The position numbers were made by a program, and so were the translations under genes. A stretch of 64,000 bases of DNA, from contig NZ_JAKZFR010000007.1 of assembly GCF_022808935.1 (NCBI RefSeq), positions 1 to 64,000 on the forward strand, given 5' to 3'. The notes under the pieces were generated by a model, which was not told the origin of the DNA, searched no databases, and saw only the letters and a list, made by a program, of their open reading frames with translations. The first letter of the stretch is position 1. Each line of letters opens with the position of its first letter. Origin of the DNA: Geothrix sp. SG200 (GTDB lineage: Bacteria; Acidobacteriota; Holophagae; Holophagales; Holophagaceae). Shown piece after piece: positions 8,745 through 16,477 of this stretch.

Positions 8745-10197
8745 CCTGATCGCATCCGAACGGGAACCCTCCCAGCTCATCGTGGCCTCGCATCGGGGAC
8801 CCTTCGCCCAACAGCCCGAGGGCGGGTGGCGCCGCAGGGTGAACGGCGTGTTCGGCGCGATGGAGCCGGTCATGCGCGCCACCGGAGGAACCTGGGTCTG
8901 CTGGGGCCTGCGGGAAGAGGGTGAGGTCATGCCGGAGCGGCACCGGACCGTGCTCATCGAGGAGGAGGAGCGGTTCCGGATCCACGAGGTGCTCCTGACG
9001 GGCGAGGAGGCCAAGGAGTTCTACGAGGGATTCACCACGGAATCCCTCTGGCCGATCCTCTTCTGCTTCCCCAGCAGGCTCCAGTTCACACCGGGACTCT
9101 GGGACACCTACCGGATGGTGAACGAGCGCTTCGCCCATGCCATCGCCCGCCTTGCGGCCCCCCGGGCCACCGTCTGGGTGCAGGACTTCCACCTGATGCT
9201 CCTTCCCGGGCTCCTGCGCAAGCTCCGGCCGGACCTCAAGCTGGGGTTCTTCCTCCACACGGCCTTTCCTCCCCCGGATGTGTTCGGCATCCTGCCCTGG
9301 CGGGAGGAGCTGCTCGACGGGGTGCTGGGATGCGACCTCGTCGGGTTCCACATTCCGCTCTACGCCACGAATTTCGCCCGGAGCTGCGGCCGGTTCCTGG
9401 GCGCCAAGCCCCACTGGCGGAGGAGCAACCTGGAAAGCCACGCCCTCGCCCCCACCCTGGTCTGTGATTCGCTGATGCACGGCGGACGCGCGGTGAAGCT
9501 CCTCTCCCTGGGCATCGGCGCCGCGAGGGAGGACCTGGAGCGCCTCGTCGACTCTCCCGAGGCCAAGGCCTACGCCTCCGACCTGAGGTCCCAGATGGCG
9601 GTGGATCATCTGCTCCTCTCGGCGGAACGCCTGGACTATGTGAAAGGCCCCGTCGAGCGCGTCAAGGCCATGGAGGCCCTCTTTGACCGGCATCCGGAAT
9701 GGATCGGCCGGGTGACGCTCCTCCAGATCGCCGTCCCGAGCCGGGAGGGGGTGCCGGAGTTCGAGCGGCTCCGCGATCAGACCCACCAGGCCGTCGGGGA
9801 GGTGAACAGCCGCCTCGGCACGCCCACCTGGCTCCCCATCATCAATCTCGGCAGGACGCTGCCCCTCAAGGAGCTGGTGGGTCTCTACCTGGCCGCGGAC
9901 GTCTGCCTCGTGACGCCCCTGCGCGACGGCATGAACCTCGTCGCCAAGGAATACGCCCTCTGCCGCGAGGACGGCGCGGTGGTCCTCTCGGAATTCGCCG
10001 GCGCCGCCTTCGACCTCCCGGGCGCGGTGCTCGTCAATCCCTTCTCCCCCGAGCATGTGGCCGAGGGCATCCACACCGCGCTCACGCTGCCCGCCAGTGA
10101 GCGGAAGAAGCGGTTCCGGGCCATGCGCCGCGTCAGCCGGAACCGGGATCTCGGCTGGTGGCGGAAGGCATTCACGAAGGAACTGGAGGAGGCCTAG
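8734..10197 (+). CDS. Glycosyltransferase family 20: glucosylglycerol-phosphate or trehalose-6-phosphate synthase
   Basis: A 487-residue GT-B enzyme of the GT20 family. Hallmarks are the DFHLMLLP segment near 150, the RLDYVKG nucleotide-sugar motif near 300 and [14 protein letters not shown] near 395. Near the N-terminus it has SHRGPF and VNGVFG where trehalose-phosphate synthases usually have SNR and GG; cyanobacterial glucosylglycerol-phosphate synthase has a similar HR and NG pairing. I therefore favour glucosylglycerol phosphate but cannot exclude trehalose-6-phosphate. GAGGAGG precedes the ATG and the start overlaps the phosphatase gene. The product should be a compatible solute. Confidence 0.85.
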   Translation: MTIDLIASEREPSQLIVASHRGPFAQQPEGGWRRRVNGVFGAMEPVMRATGGTWVCWGLREEGEVMPERHRTVLIEEEERFRIHEVLLTGEEAKEFYEGFTTESLWPILFCFPSRLQFTPGLWDTYRMVNERFAHAIARLAAPRATVWVQDFHLMLLPGLLRKLRPDLKLGFFLHTAFPPPDVFGILPWREELLDGVLGCDLVGFHIPLYATNFARSCGRFLGAKPHWRRSNLESHALAPTLVCDSLMHGGRAVKLLSLGIGAAREDLERLVDSPEAKAYASDLRSQMAVDHLLLSAERLDYVKGPVERVKAMEALFDRHPEWIGRVTLLQIAVPSREGVPEFERLRDQTHQAVGEVNSRLGTPTWLPIINLGRTLPLKELVGLYLAADVCLVTPLRDGMNLVAKEYALCREDGAVVLSEFAGAAFDLPGAVLVNPFSPEHVAEGIHTALTLPASERKKRFRAMRRVSRNRDLGWWRKAFTKELEEA

Positions 10198-10225
10198 CCT
10201 CCGCCCGGACCGGTTCGGAGTCGGC

Positions 10226-10648
10226 ATGCATGTGAAAAAGGCGCTGGAGGAGTTCGAGGGCTTCGCGCTGCGTGGGAACGTCCTGGATTTCGTCATGGCC
10301 GTGGTCATCGGGGGCGCCATCGGACGGATCATCACCGCCTGCGTCGATGGCCTGGTGATGCCCACCTTCGCATTCTGGTTGAGAGAAACCCAGTGGGAGA
10401 AATGGACCTACTGGCAATGGCGGATCGGCCCGGTGATCTCGGCGATCTTGGACTTCCTGGCCAAGGTCGGAGTGATGTATCTGCTTCTGATCAAGGGGCT
10501 TGGAAGCCTGCGAAGGGGGGCCGAGACCGGGGGTTCGGGGGTGGGATCCAGGGTCTGCTCCTTCTGCAGGGAGCCCATCCACCCCGAGGCCACCCGCTGC
10601 CGGTGGTGCGGGAGCAGCCTGCCGGCCCCCCTGGTTCCCGGGAAGTAG
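10226..10648 (+). CDS. mscL: Large-conductance mechanosensitive channel MscL with C-terminal zinc ribbon
   Basis: A 140-residue protein. Residues 10-47 match the MscL N-terminal amphipathic helix and pore helix (FALRGNVLDF, then VIGGAIGRII), and a second membrane helix spans about 70-92. In place of the usual short charged cytoplasmic helix, residues 109-129 hold two CxxC pairs (Cys111/114 and Cys125/128) in a rubredoxin-like zinc-ribbon pattern. The gene follows the GT20 gene by 28 bases with GGAG five bases before the ATG. The channel would release solutes on hypo-osmotic shock; the ribbon's role is unknown. Confidence 0.88.
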   Translation: MHVKKALEEFEGFALRGNVLDFVMAVVIGGAIGRIITACVDGLVMPTFAFWLRETQWEKWTYWQWRIGPVISAILDFLAKVGVMYLLLIKGLGSLRRGAETGGSGVGSRVCSFCREPIHPEATRCRWCGSSLPAPLVPGK

Positions 10649-10701
10649 CCCGCCCGGCCGATGGAGGTACCATCGAGGCACCTGCCCCACGGGAGTCCGC
10701 C

Positions 10702-12330
10702 ATGACACCATGCAGGACCCTAGTCCGGACCGCGACCTTCCTCCTTCTCGGCGTCCTGCTCCCGCTTCAGGCGGTCGCCCCGACGCCCCAGGGCTTCCCT
10801 GTGAGCCACCATGGCGTGGAATTGTTCCGGATCTCCACGGGCCTCGGCGCCTTCTCCGCCGAAGAGCGTGCGAAGGCGCTCGAAGGGAGGCTCGCGGAAC
10901 TGGACAGGAACCCTTTCGCCCCCCTCCCGCCCCTGCGGGTGATCCAGGAGGGGCCTGATGCCCAGGTCACCGCAGGAGACGTGATCCTGTTCACCGTGAC
11001 GGAGGCCGATGCAGCCGCGGCGGGCACCGAAAAGTCGGCCCTTGCGGAGCAGCGCCGGGCCGCCGTGGAGCAGGTCCTCGTCCAGTTCCGGCCCGCCAAC
11101 CGCCTGAAGCGCCTGGCCGCCGGCGCCGCCCTGGCGCTCCTGGCCAGCCTGGCGGCCTGGGTCCTCTACCGGCTGATCCGGCGCCTGATGGGGGCCCTCA
11201 GGATCAGGCTTGAGCCTCGCGCCCTGGCCATGGCCGCCCAACTGAGATTCCAGGACCTGGAGCTGATCCCGAAGGACCGGGCCCGCCAGCTCCTGAACCT
11301 CCTCGGAGGGGGCCTGCAGATCCTGGTGCTCCTCGTCGTGGGCTACGCCTACCTGAGTGTGCTGTTCGGGATGTTTCCCTGGACCCGCGGGCTGACCTGG
11401 CGGTTGTTCCATGCCGTCCTGCAGCCTCTGAGCGTGGCAGGGCGCGCCATCCTGGACTACCTTCCGAACCTGTTCTACCTGGCCATCATCTTCCTGGGAA
11501 CCCGGTACGCGCTCCGGTTCCTCCGCCTGATCTTCGAAGCCATCCAGGACCATCGCCTGAAGTTCGCCAGCTTCCACCCGGACTGGGCCGACCCCACCCA
11601 CAAGCTGGCCAAACTCGTGACTCTGGCCATCGCCCTCGTGCTGGCCTTCCCCTACCTTCCCGGTTCGGGGTCCGAGGCCTTCAAGGGCGTCAGCCTCTTC
11701 CTCGGCGTCATCGTCAGCTTCGGTTCCTCGGGCGCCATGGGGAATGTCATCGCAGGCGTCCTGCTCACCTACATGCGCCCCTTCCGGATCGGGGACCGCG
11801 TGCAGATCGGCGACGCGACCGGCGACGTGATCGAACGTTCGGCCCTGGCCACGCGGCTCCGCACGATCAAGAACGTGGAGATCAGCATCCCCAATGCCAC
11901 CATCCTCGCAAGCCAGGTGCACAACTACTCCGCCAGCGCCGGGGAGGGCGGCCTCATCCTCCACAGCACAGTCACCATCGGGTACGACGTGCCCTGGCGA
12001 ACGGTGCATGGCCTGCTGTTGGATGCGGCCGTCGCCACAGAGGGCCTCCTGGAGGTCCCCGCGCCGTTCGTCCTCCAGACCAGCCTCGACGATTTCTACG
12101 TGTCGTACCAGATCAACGCCTACACCCTGGAACCCAGGCGCATGGCCGACCTCCAATCGAGCCTTCACCAGCACATCCAGGAAGCCTTCAACCGGGCCGG
12201 GGTGGAGATCATGAGCCCCCACTACCGCGCCCTGAGGGACGGGAACACCGCCACGGTCCCCGAGTCCCATCGCCCTCCGGATTACCGGGCTCCCGCCTTC
12301 CGGGTGGACCTGGAGCGGGAGGACACCTAG
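10702..12330 (+). CDS. MscS-family mechanosensitive ion channel
   Basis: A 542-residue protein: a signal-peptide-like N-terminus, a periplasmic region to about residue 130, several membrane helices, and an MscS core. The pore helix is Gly/Ala/Ser-rich (VIVSFGSSGAMGNVIAGVLL near 340-360), followed by the beta-domain motif RPFRIGDRVQIGDATGDV and IPNATILASQVHNYS. It is longer than E. coli MscS (286 residues) and resembles the larger YbdG/YnaI-like class. It lies 53 bases after mscL on the same strand, the last gene of the osmotic cluster. The periplasmic region could sense turgor or ligands; this is inference. Confidence 0.88.
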   Translation: MTPCRTLVRTATFLLLGVLLPLQAVAPTPQGFPVSHHGVELFRISTGLGAFSAEERAKALEGRLAELDRNPFAPLPPLRVIQEGPDAQVTAGDVILFTVTEADAAAAGTEKSALAEQRRAAVEQVLVQFRPANRLKRLAAGAALALLASLAAWVLYRLIRRLMGALRIRLEPRALAMAAQLRFQDLELIPKDRARQLLNLLGGGLQILVLLVVGYAYLSVLFGMFPWTRGLTWRLFHAVLQPLSVAGRAILDYLPNLFYLAIIFLGTRYALRFLRLIFEAIQDHRLKFASFHPDWADPTHKLAKLVTLAIALVLAFPYLPGSGSEAFKGVSLFLGVIVSFGSSGAMGNVIAGVLLTYMRPFRIGDRVQIGDATGDVIERSALATRLRTIKNVEISIPNATILASQVHNYSASAGEGGLILHSTVTIGYDVPWRTVHGLLLDAAVATEGLLEVPAPFVLQTSLDDFYVSYQINAYTLEPRRMADLQSSLHQHIQEAFNRAGVEIMSPHYRALRDGNTATVPESHRPPDYRAPAFRVDLEREDT

Positions 12331-12384
12331 AGGGCCCGGGGAGGAAATCCCTCCCGCGCAACCGGCCTGTCGGATGGGTGAACG

Positions 12385-13152
12385 TCAGCTCCGGCGGTGC
12401 AGCTTGTAGGCGCTGGCCTGATCGACGCACTTCACGAGGATCTCGTCGATGTTCACGTGGTCCGGGAGCATGAGGCACCAGCGCACGCACTCGGCCACAT
12501 CAAAGGCACTGAGGGGCTTCACACCCTGGTAGACCGCGGCGGCCTTGGCGCCGTCCTTGAGCCGGACGTTGGAGAACTCGGTCTCGGCCATGCCGGGGTC
12601 CACGGAGGTCACGCGGATCTGCTCGCCGTTCAGCTCCAGGCGCAGGCTGTGGGCCATGGCCTTCACGCCGAACTTGGAGGCGCAGTAGACGCTGCCGCCC
12701 TCGTAGGGCTGATGGCCCGCCGTGGACCCGATGAAAAAGACGTGGCCCCAGCCGGCCTTGCGCAGGTGCGGCAGGCCCGCACGGACGGTCTTCACCACGC
12801 CTTCGACGTTGGTGCGCATCATGGCTTCCAGGTCCTCGTCCGGCGTTTCCCACATCTTGTAGGTGCCGCTGGCCAGGCCCGCGTTGGCGATGAGGACGTG
12901 GAGGCCCCCCAGCTCGGCGGCGGCCTCCGCCACGAACGTATCCACGCTGGCGGTGTGGCGTGTGTCCACGGCCCCGGCAAAGACCTTCACGCCATGGGCC
13001 TTCTGGAGCTCGTCGGCCAGGGCCTGCACGCGCTCCACCCGGCGGGCGCCCAGGGCCAGGTGGCACCCCTGCGAGGCCAGCAGCCGCGCCATGGCTTCGC
13101 CGAAGCCGCTGGACGCGCCGGTGATGAGGACGATGGGGTGCTCAGGGCGCAT
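12385..13152 (-). CDS. SDR family NADP-dependent oxidoreductase (YdfG-like)
   Basis: A 255-residue classical short-chain dehydrogenase. The cofactor motif TGASSGFG is at 11-18, with an arginine pair (ARRVER) after strand beta-2 favouring NADP. NAG lies near residue 90, and the catalytic Ser and Tyr-x3-Lys in GSTAG and SVYCASK near 140-160. Overall pattern resembles the YdfG 3-hydroxy-acid/serine dehydrogenase group, but substrate is not fixed by sequence. It lies 17 bases after the aminotransferase stop on the same strand, so the two are likely co-transcribed and may act on amino-acid-derived substrates. Confidence 0.87.
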   Translation of the reverse strand: MRPEHPIVLITGASSGFGEAMARLLASQGCHLALGARRVERVQALADELQKAHGVKVFAGAVDTRHTASVDTFVAEAAAELGGLHVLIANAGLASGTYKMWETPDEDLEAMMRTNVEGVVKTVRAGLPHLRKAGWGHVFFIGSTAGHQPYEGGSVYCASKFGVKAMAHSLRLELNGEQIRVTSVDPGMAETEFSNVRLKDGAKAAAVYQGVKPLSAFDVAECVRWCLMLPDHVNIDEILVKCVDQASAYKLHRRS

Positions 13153-13169
13153 GGCGTCTCCTGTGGGAT

Positions 13170-14525
13170 TCAGCGGTAGTTCCGGTGGAATTCGCCCAGG
13201 GCTTCGACGACCTTCTGGAGCTTGTCCGTGGGCGGCAGGATGGTGGTGCGGAAGTGGGCCGTGCTATCGGCCTGGCCGAAGCCGGAGCCGGGCACCACGC
13301 AGATCCCCGTCTGCTCGAGCAGCGCCATGGCGTAGTCGAAGTCCGTGCGGCCGGGCGGCAGCGTGATGCTGGGGAAGGCGTACATGGCACCCGCGATCAC
13401 GTTGCAGGCGATGCCCTCGATGCGGTTCAGGCCCTCGGCCAGCAGGATGGCCCGCTGCTTCAGCGCGCCGAGGATGGCGGCCTTCTCCTCGGCGTACCGG
13501 GCGTACGAGGGCATGCCCGGCTTCGGAGGACGCACCATCGCGCAGGTGGCTGCCTGGCCCGCCAAGTTGGCGCAGAGGCTCACGCTCTGGAGCTTGAGGA
13601 TCTGGGCGGCCACGTCCTCGGGCACGTTCCGGTACTCGAAGTAGCCGCCGCGCACGCCGCACTCGCCCAGGAAGCCTTTGGAGCAGGAGTGGAAGCTGAA
13701 GAGGGAGACCTCCTTCGCCTCCATCTGGTGGAGCACCTTGGCGAAGGACACGAACTCGTCGCCCGGCAGGTAGATGTTCTCCTGGTAGACCTCGTCGGCC
13801 AGGATCGAGAGTCCGTGATCCCTCGCGAACCCGATGACCATCTCGATGTTGGCCTCGTCCAGCACCGCGCCCGTGGGATTGCCCGGGTTGATGACGCAGA
13901 TGGCCTTCACGTGGGTGCCTTCGGCCTTCGCCTGGGCCAGGGAGGCCTCCAGCATGGCGCGGCTCAGCTTCCACCCGTTGGCCTCGTCCAGGTAGTAGGG
14001 CACCATGCGCCCCTCGTACAGCGTGATGGTGGCCGAGTACAAAGGGTACTGAGGGATGGGGATCATGATGCCGTCCTGGGGGCCGGCGATGAGCAGGCGC
14101 AGGATGGTCTGCACGCCCTTGCTGGCGCCGTCCGTCAGGAAGATGGCGTCGGGATCCACCCGCATGTGGTCGCGCTCCAGGATGAATTCGGCCACCGCCT
14201 CGCGGATGAACCGCACGCCGCGGCTCTCGCTGTAGGCGCCGAGGCCGTGCTTCGTCCCGGCGAGGATGGCCTTGGCGGTCTCGATCACATCGGGCGGGAA
14301 GATTCCGGGGGCCAGGTCCATCAGCGCCGGATATTCGCAGAGGGCTAGGATCTGGCGGTTCCAGGTGAGCGCCTTCTGGCCCAGGGACTGGGGGTTCCCG
14401 ATGTTGCAGTAGATGATCTCGCGGCCCTGCTTCTCCAGTTCCGCGGCCCGGGCCACGATGGGGCCCCGCACGGCGTATTCGGTCTCGAGGACGGCCTTGC
14501 CGAGGTCGGTCAGATGAATGGTCAT
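13170..14525 (-). CDS. Alanine-type aminotransferase (class I/II, eukaryotic-like)
   Basis: A 451-residue fold-type I PLP enzyme. NPGNPTGAVL near 213, ADEVYQENIY near 240 and the PLP lysine segment SFHSCSKGFLGECGVRGGY near 280 match the alanine aminotransferase subgroup best known from plants and animals, rather than AlaA/AspC. Length fits that group. It would interconvert alanine and pyruvate with glutamate/2-oxoglutarate. GGAG lies five bases before the ATG at 14525; a GTG two codons upstream is less likely. It is divergent from the acyl-CoA dehydrogenase and upstream of the SDR. Confidence 0.85.
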   Translation of the reverse strand: MTIHLTDLGKAVLETEYAVRGPIVARAAELEKQGREIIYCNIGNPQSLGQKALTWNRQILALCEYPALMDLAPGIFPPDVIETAKAILAGTKHGLGAYSESRGVRFIREAVAEFILERDHMRVDPDAIFLTDGASKGVQTILRLLIAGPQDGIMIPIPQYPLYSATITLYEGRMVPYYLDEANGWKLSRAMLEASLAQAKAEGTHVKAICVINPGNPTGAVLDEANIEMVIGFARDHGLSILADEVYQENIYLPGDEFVSFAKVLHQMEAKEVSLFSFHSCSKGFLGECGVRGGYFEYRNVPEDVAAQILKLQSVSLCANLAGQAATCAMVRPPKPGMPSYARYAEEKAAILGALKQRAILLAEGLNRIEGIACNVIAGAMYAFPSITLPPGRTDFDYAMALLEQTGICVVPGSGFGQADSTAHFRTTILPPTDKLQKVVEALGEFHRNYR

Positions 14526-14687
14526 GGGCACTCCAACCCTTGAGTTTAACCCGGGGCCGCACTGTGACCGCCGTCATCCTACTCCGCGACAGGGCCTCCG
14601 GCCTTGGGCGGCGCGGGGTGGGCCGCTAGACTGGACCCTCCGGACCCATCCGCACGCCATTCCACCTCCCTATCTGAAGAGGCATCC

Positions 14688-15833
14688 ATGCTCGGTTTCT
14701 CGCTCACCCCCGAACAGCTGGCCGAAAAAGAACGGGCCCATACCTTCGCCGAGAAGATCATGCGCCCCGTGGCCCGCAAGTACGACGAAACCGGCGAGTG
14801 GGCCGTGGACGTCTACAAGGCCGCCTTCGACTACGGCTACCTTCAGGCCCTGGTGCCCGAGGACTGCGGCGGCCCCGGCGCTTCCCAGATGGATGAGGCC
14901 ATCGTCTGCGAAGAGCTGTCCTGGGGCTGCGGCGGCCTCTACACCTCCATCATGGCCAACGGCCTGGCCATGACGCCCCTCCTCATCGCGGCGAGCCCCG
15001 AGCAGAAGAAGAAGTGGCTGGGCATGATCGCCGAGGAGCCCAAGTTCGCGGCCTTCTCCCTCTCCGAGCCCAACGCTGGCTCCGACGCTGGCGGCATGAG
15101 CTGCCGCGCCGAGAAGAAGGGCGACAAGTACATCATCAACGGCACCAAATGCTACTGCACCAACGGCGGCTACGCCGACTGGTACGCGCTCTTCTGCAGC
15201 ACCGACCCCAGCAAGGGCGCCCGCGGCACCAGCTGCATCGTCGTGCCCCGCGATACGCCGGGCCTGGTGGTGGGCAAGGCCCTGGACAAGATGGGTCAGC
15301 GCGCCAGCAACCAGGTGGAGCTCTACTTCAACGACGCCGAGGTGCCCGCCGAGAACCTCCTCGGCAAGGAGGGCATGGGCTTCGTCATCGCCATGAAGAC
15401 CCTGGACCAGACCCGCGCCGCCGTCGCCGCCGGGGGCGTGGGCGTGGCCCGCGCCGCCTACGAGATCGCCCTGCAGTACGCGAAGACCCGCATCCAGTTC
15501 GGCCAGCCCATCTTCGCCAACCAGGCCATCAGCTTCATGCTGGCGGACATGGCCAAGAAGATCGAGGCCGCTCGCCTGCTCACCTGGCAGGCCGCCTGGA
15601 TGACCGACAACGGCATCAAGAACTCCAAGCAGAGCGCCATCGCCAAGACCTTCGCCACGGACACCGCCATGGAAGTCACCACCGACGCCGTGCAGATCCT
15701 CGGCGGCAACGGCTACAGCCGCGACTACCTGGTCGAGAAGTGCATGCGCGACGCCAAGCTGCTCCAGATCTATGAAGGGACGAACCAGATCCAGCGGCTG
15801 GTCATCGCCAAGGAGATCCAGCAGGGCAATTAG
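14688..15833 (+). CDS. Acyl-CoA dehydrogenase
   Basis: A 381-residue FAD-dependent dehydrogenase of normal length. Conserved blocks are FSLSEPNAGSDAGG (FAD/substrate) near 125, the EIALQYAKTRIQFGQPI helix near 250 and ILGGNGYSRDY followed by IYEGTNQIQRL. The Glu of YEGTN near residue 365 is the position of the catalytic base in short- and medium-chain enzymes. It would transfer electrons from acyl-CoA to an electron-transfer flavoprotein, but no etf genes are here. The gene is monocistronic, and an imperfect copy of its last 16 codons lies 75 bases downstream. Confidence 0.92.
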   Translation: MLGFSLTPEQLAEKERAHTFAEKIMRPVARKYDETGEWAVDVYKAAFDYGYLQALVPEDCGGPGASQMDEAIVCEELSWGCGGLYTSIMANGLAMTPLLIAASPEQKKKWLGMIAEEPKFAAFSLSEPNAGSDAGGMSCRAEKKGDKYIINGTKCYCTNGGYADWYALFCSTDPSKGARGTSCIVVPRDTPGLVVGKALDKMGQRASNQVELYFNDAEVPAENLLGKEGMGFVIAMKTLDQTRAAVAAGGVGVARAAYEIALQYAKTRIQFGQPIFANQAISFMLADMAKKIEAARLLTWQAAWMTDNGIKNSKQSAIAKTFATDTAMEVTTDAVQILGGNGYSRDYLVEKCMRDAKLLQIYEGTNQIQRLVIAKEIQQGN

Positions 15834-15859
15834 GCCGCTGGATCGTCCGGGTCGCGAGC

Positions 15860-15881
15860 GGACAGCGCACCGGCGCTGTCC
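15860..15881. repeat. Inverted repeat between the acyl-CoA dehydrogenase gene and its tail copy
   Basis: GGACAGCGC and GCGCTGTCC form a perfect 9-bp stem around ACCG. The flanks (GGGTC at about 15849 and GACCC at about 15890) can extend it with mismatches. It sits exactly in the spacer between the gene and the duplicated 3' fragment. Confidence 0.6.
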
Positions 15882-15907
15882 CGAGCGGGGACCCGGCGTT
15901 CGTCCAT

Positions 15908-15955
15908 AACCAGATCCAGCGCCTGGTGATCGCGAAAGAGATCCAGCAGGGCAAC
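15908..15955 (+). pseudogene. Orphan 3' fragment of an acyl-CoA dehydrogenase gene
   Basis: These 48 bases encode NQIQRLVIAKEIQQGN, identical to the last 16 residues of the preceding enzyme, but with no stop after them. Against the true gene end (15783-15830) there are five base differences, all synonymous. That pattern fits the remnant of a diverged paralogue rather than a fresh slip duplication. The frame runs on into the terminator hairpin. Confidence 0.75.
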
Positions 15956-15976
15956 AAAAGGGGCGAAGCCCCCATG

Positions 15977-16011
15977 CGCAGAAGGCGGCCCGTGGCCGCC
16001 TTCTGCGTTTT
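15977..16011 (+). terminator. Rho-independent terminator
   Basis: CGCAGAAGGCGGCC and GGCCGCCTTCTGCG form a perfect 14-bp stem with a CGT loop, followed by TTTT. It follows the acyl-CoA dehydrogenase fragment and precedes the cold-shock promoter. Confidence 0.8.
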
Positions 16012-16016
16012 GGGTC

Positions 16017-16045
16017 TTGAAGACCGCAACCCCCGACCCTAGAAT
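16017..16045 (+). promoter_or_regulatory. Promoter of the cold-shock gene
   Basis: TTGAAG (16017-16022) and TAGAAT (16040-16045) are separated by 17 bases. Transcription from about 16052 would give a leader of roughly 164 bases before the ATG at 16216, a length typical of cold-regulated csp messages. The leader holds short GC-rich inverted repeats, for example GGGG/CCCC arms near 16188-16203. Confidence 0.6.
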
Positions 16046-16215
16046 CCCTGTCAACCATCCATCTTTACCAGCTCAACAGCCGTGAAAAGTGGGGGAGGGA
16101 CTCCCGCCGGGGATCCCGGTTTCACTTGGGCGCAAGCCCCCGCGATCCGCATGCCTGGTGCGTATCGCGCGACCAACCTCCAGGCTTATGGGGCTTCGTC
16201 CCCGGGAAGAAAGTC

Positions 16216-16419
16216 ATGTCCGAAGGTACCGTCAAGTGGTTCAACGCCGAGAAGGGGTTCGGGTTCATCACCCCCGATGAGGGTGGGGCCGACATCTTCG
16301 TTCACTACTCAGCCGTCCAGGCCAAGGGGTTCCGCACCCTCGAGGAGAAGCAGCGGGTCAGCTTCGATGTGGTGCAGGGCCCCAAGGGACCCCAGGCTGC
16401 GAACGTCAACAAGATCTGA
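16216..16419 (+). CDS. Cold-shock domain protein (CspA family)
   Basis: A 67-residue single OB-fold protein. Both RNA-binding motifs are intact: RNP-1 KGFGFIT near residues 13-19 and RNP-2 IFVHYSA near 28-34. It would bind single-stranded RNA or DNA and melt structure in mRNA. Length is normal for the family. GGGAAGAAA precedes the ATG. The long leader suggests temperature-responsive control. It is followed 58 bases later by an unrelated TPR gene on the same strand. Confidence 0.93.
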   Translation: MSEGTVKWFNAEKGFGFITPDEGGADIFVHYSAVQAKGFRTLEEKQRVSFDVVQGPKGPQAANVNKI

Positions 16420-16477
16420 TCCCCGTTTTTCCCCCGGGCCCCGGTTCCGGCCGGGGCTCGTCGCGTACCCTGGAGCC

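Noticed and set aside
14670-16058. Long open frame antisense to the acyl-CoA dehydrogenase gene
   Set aside because: High GC leaves long antisense frames; this one is low in complexity (runs of Gly, Val, Leu, His), lacks a family motif and lies opposite a clear gene.
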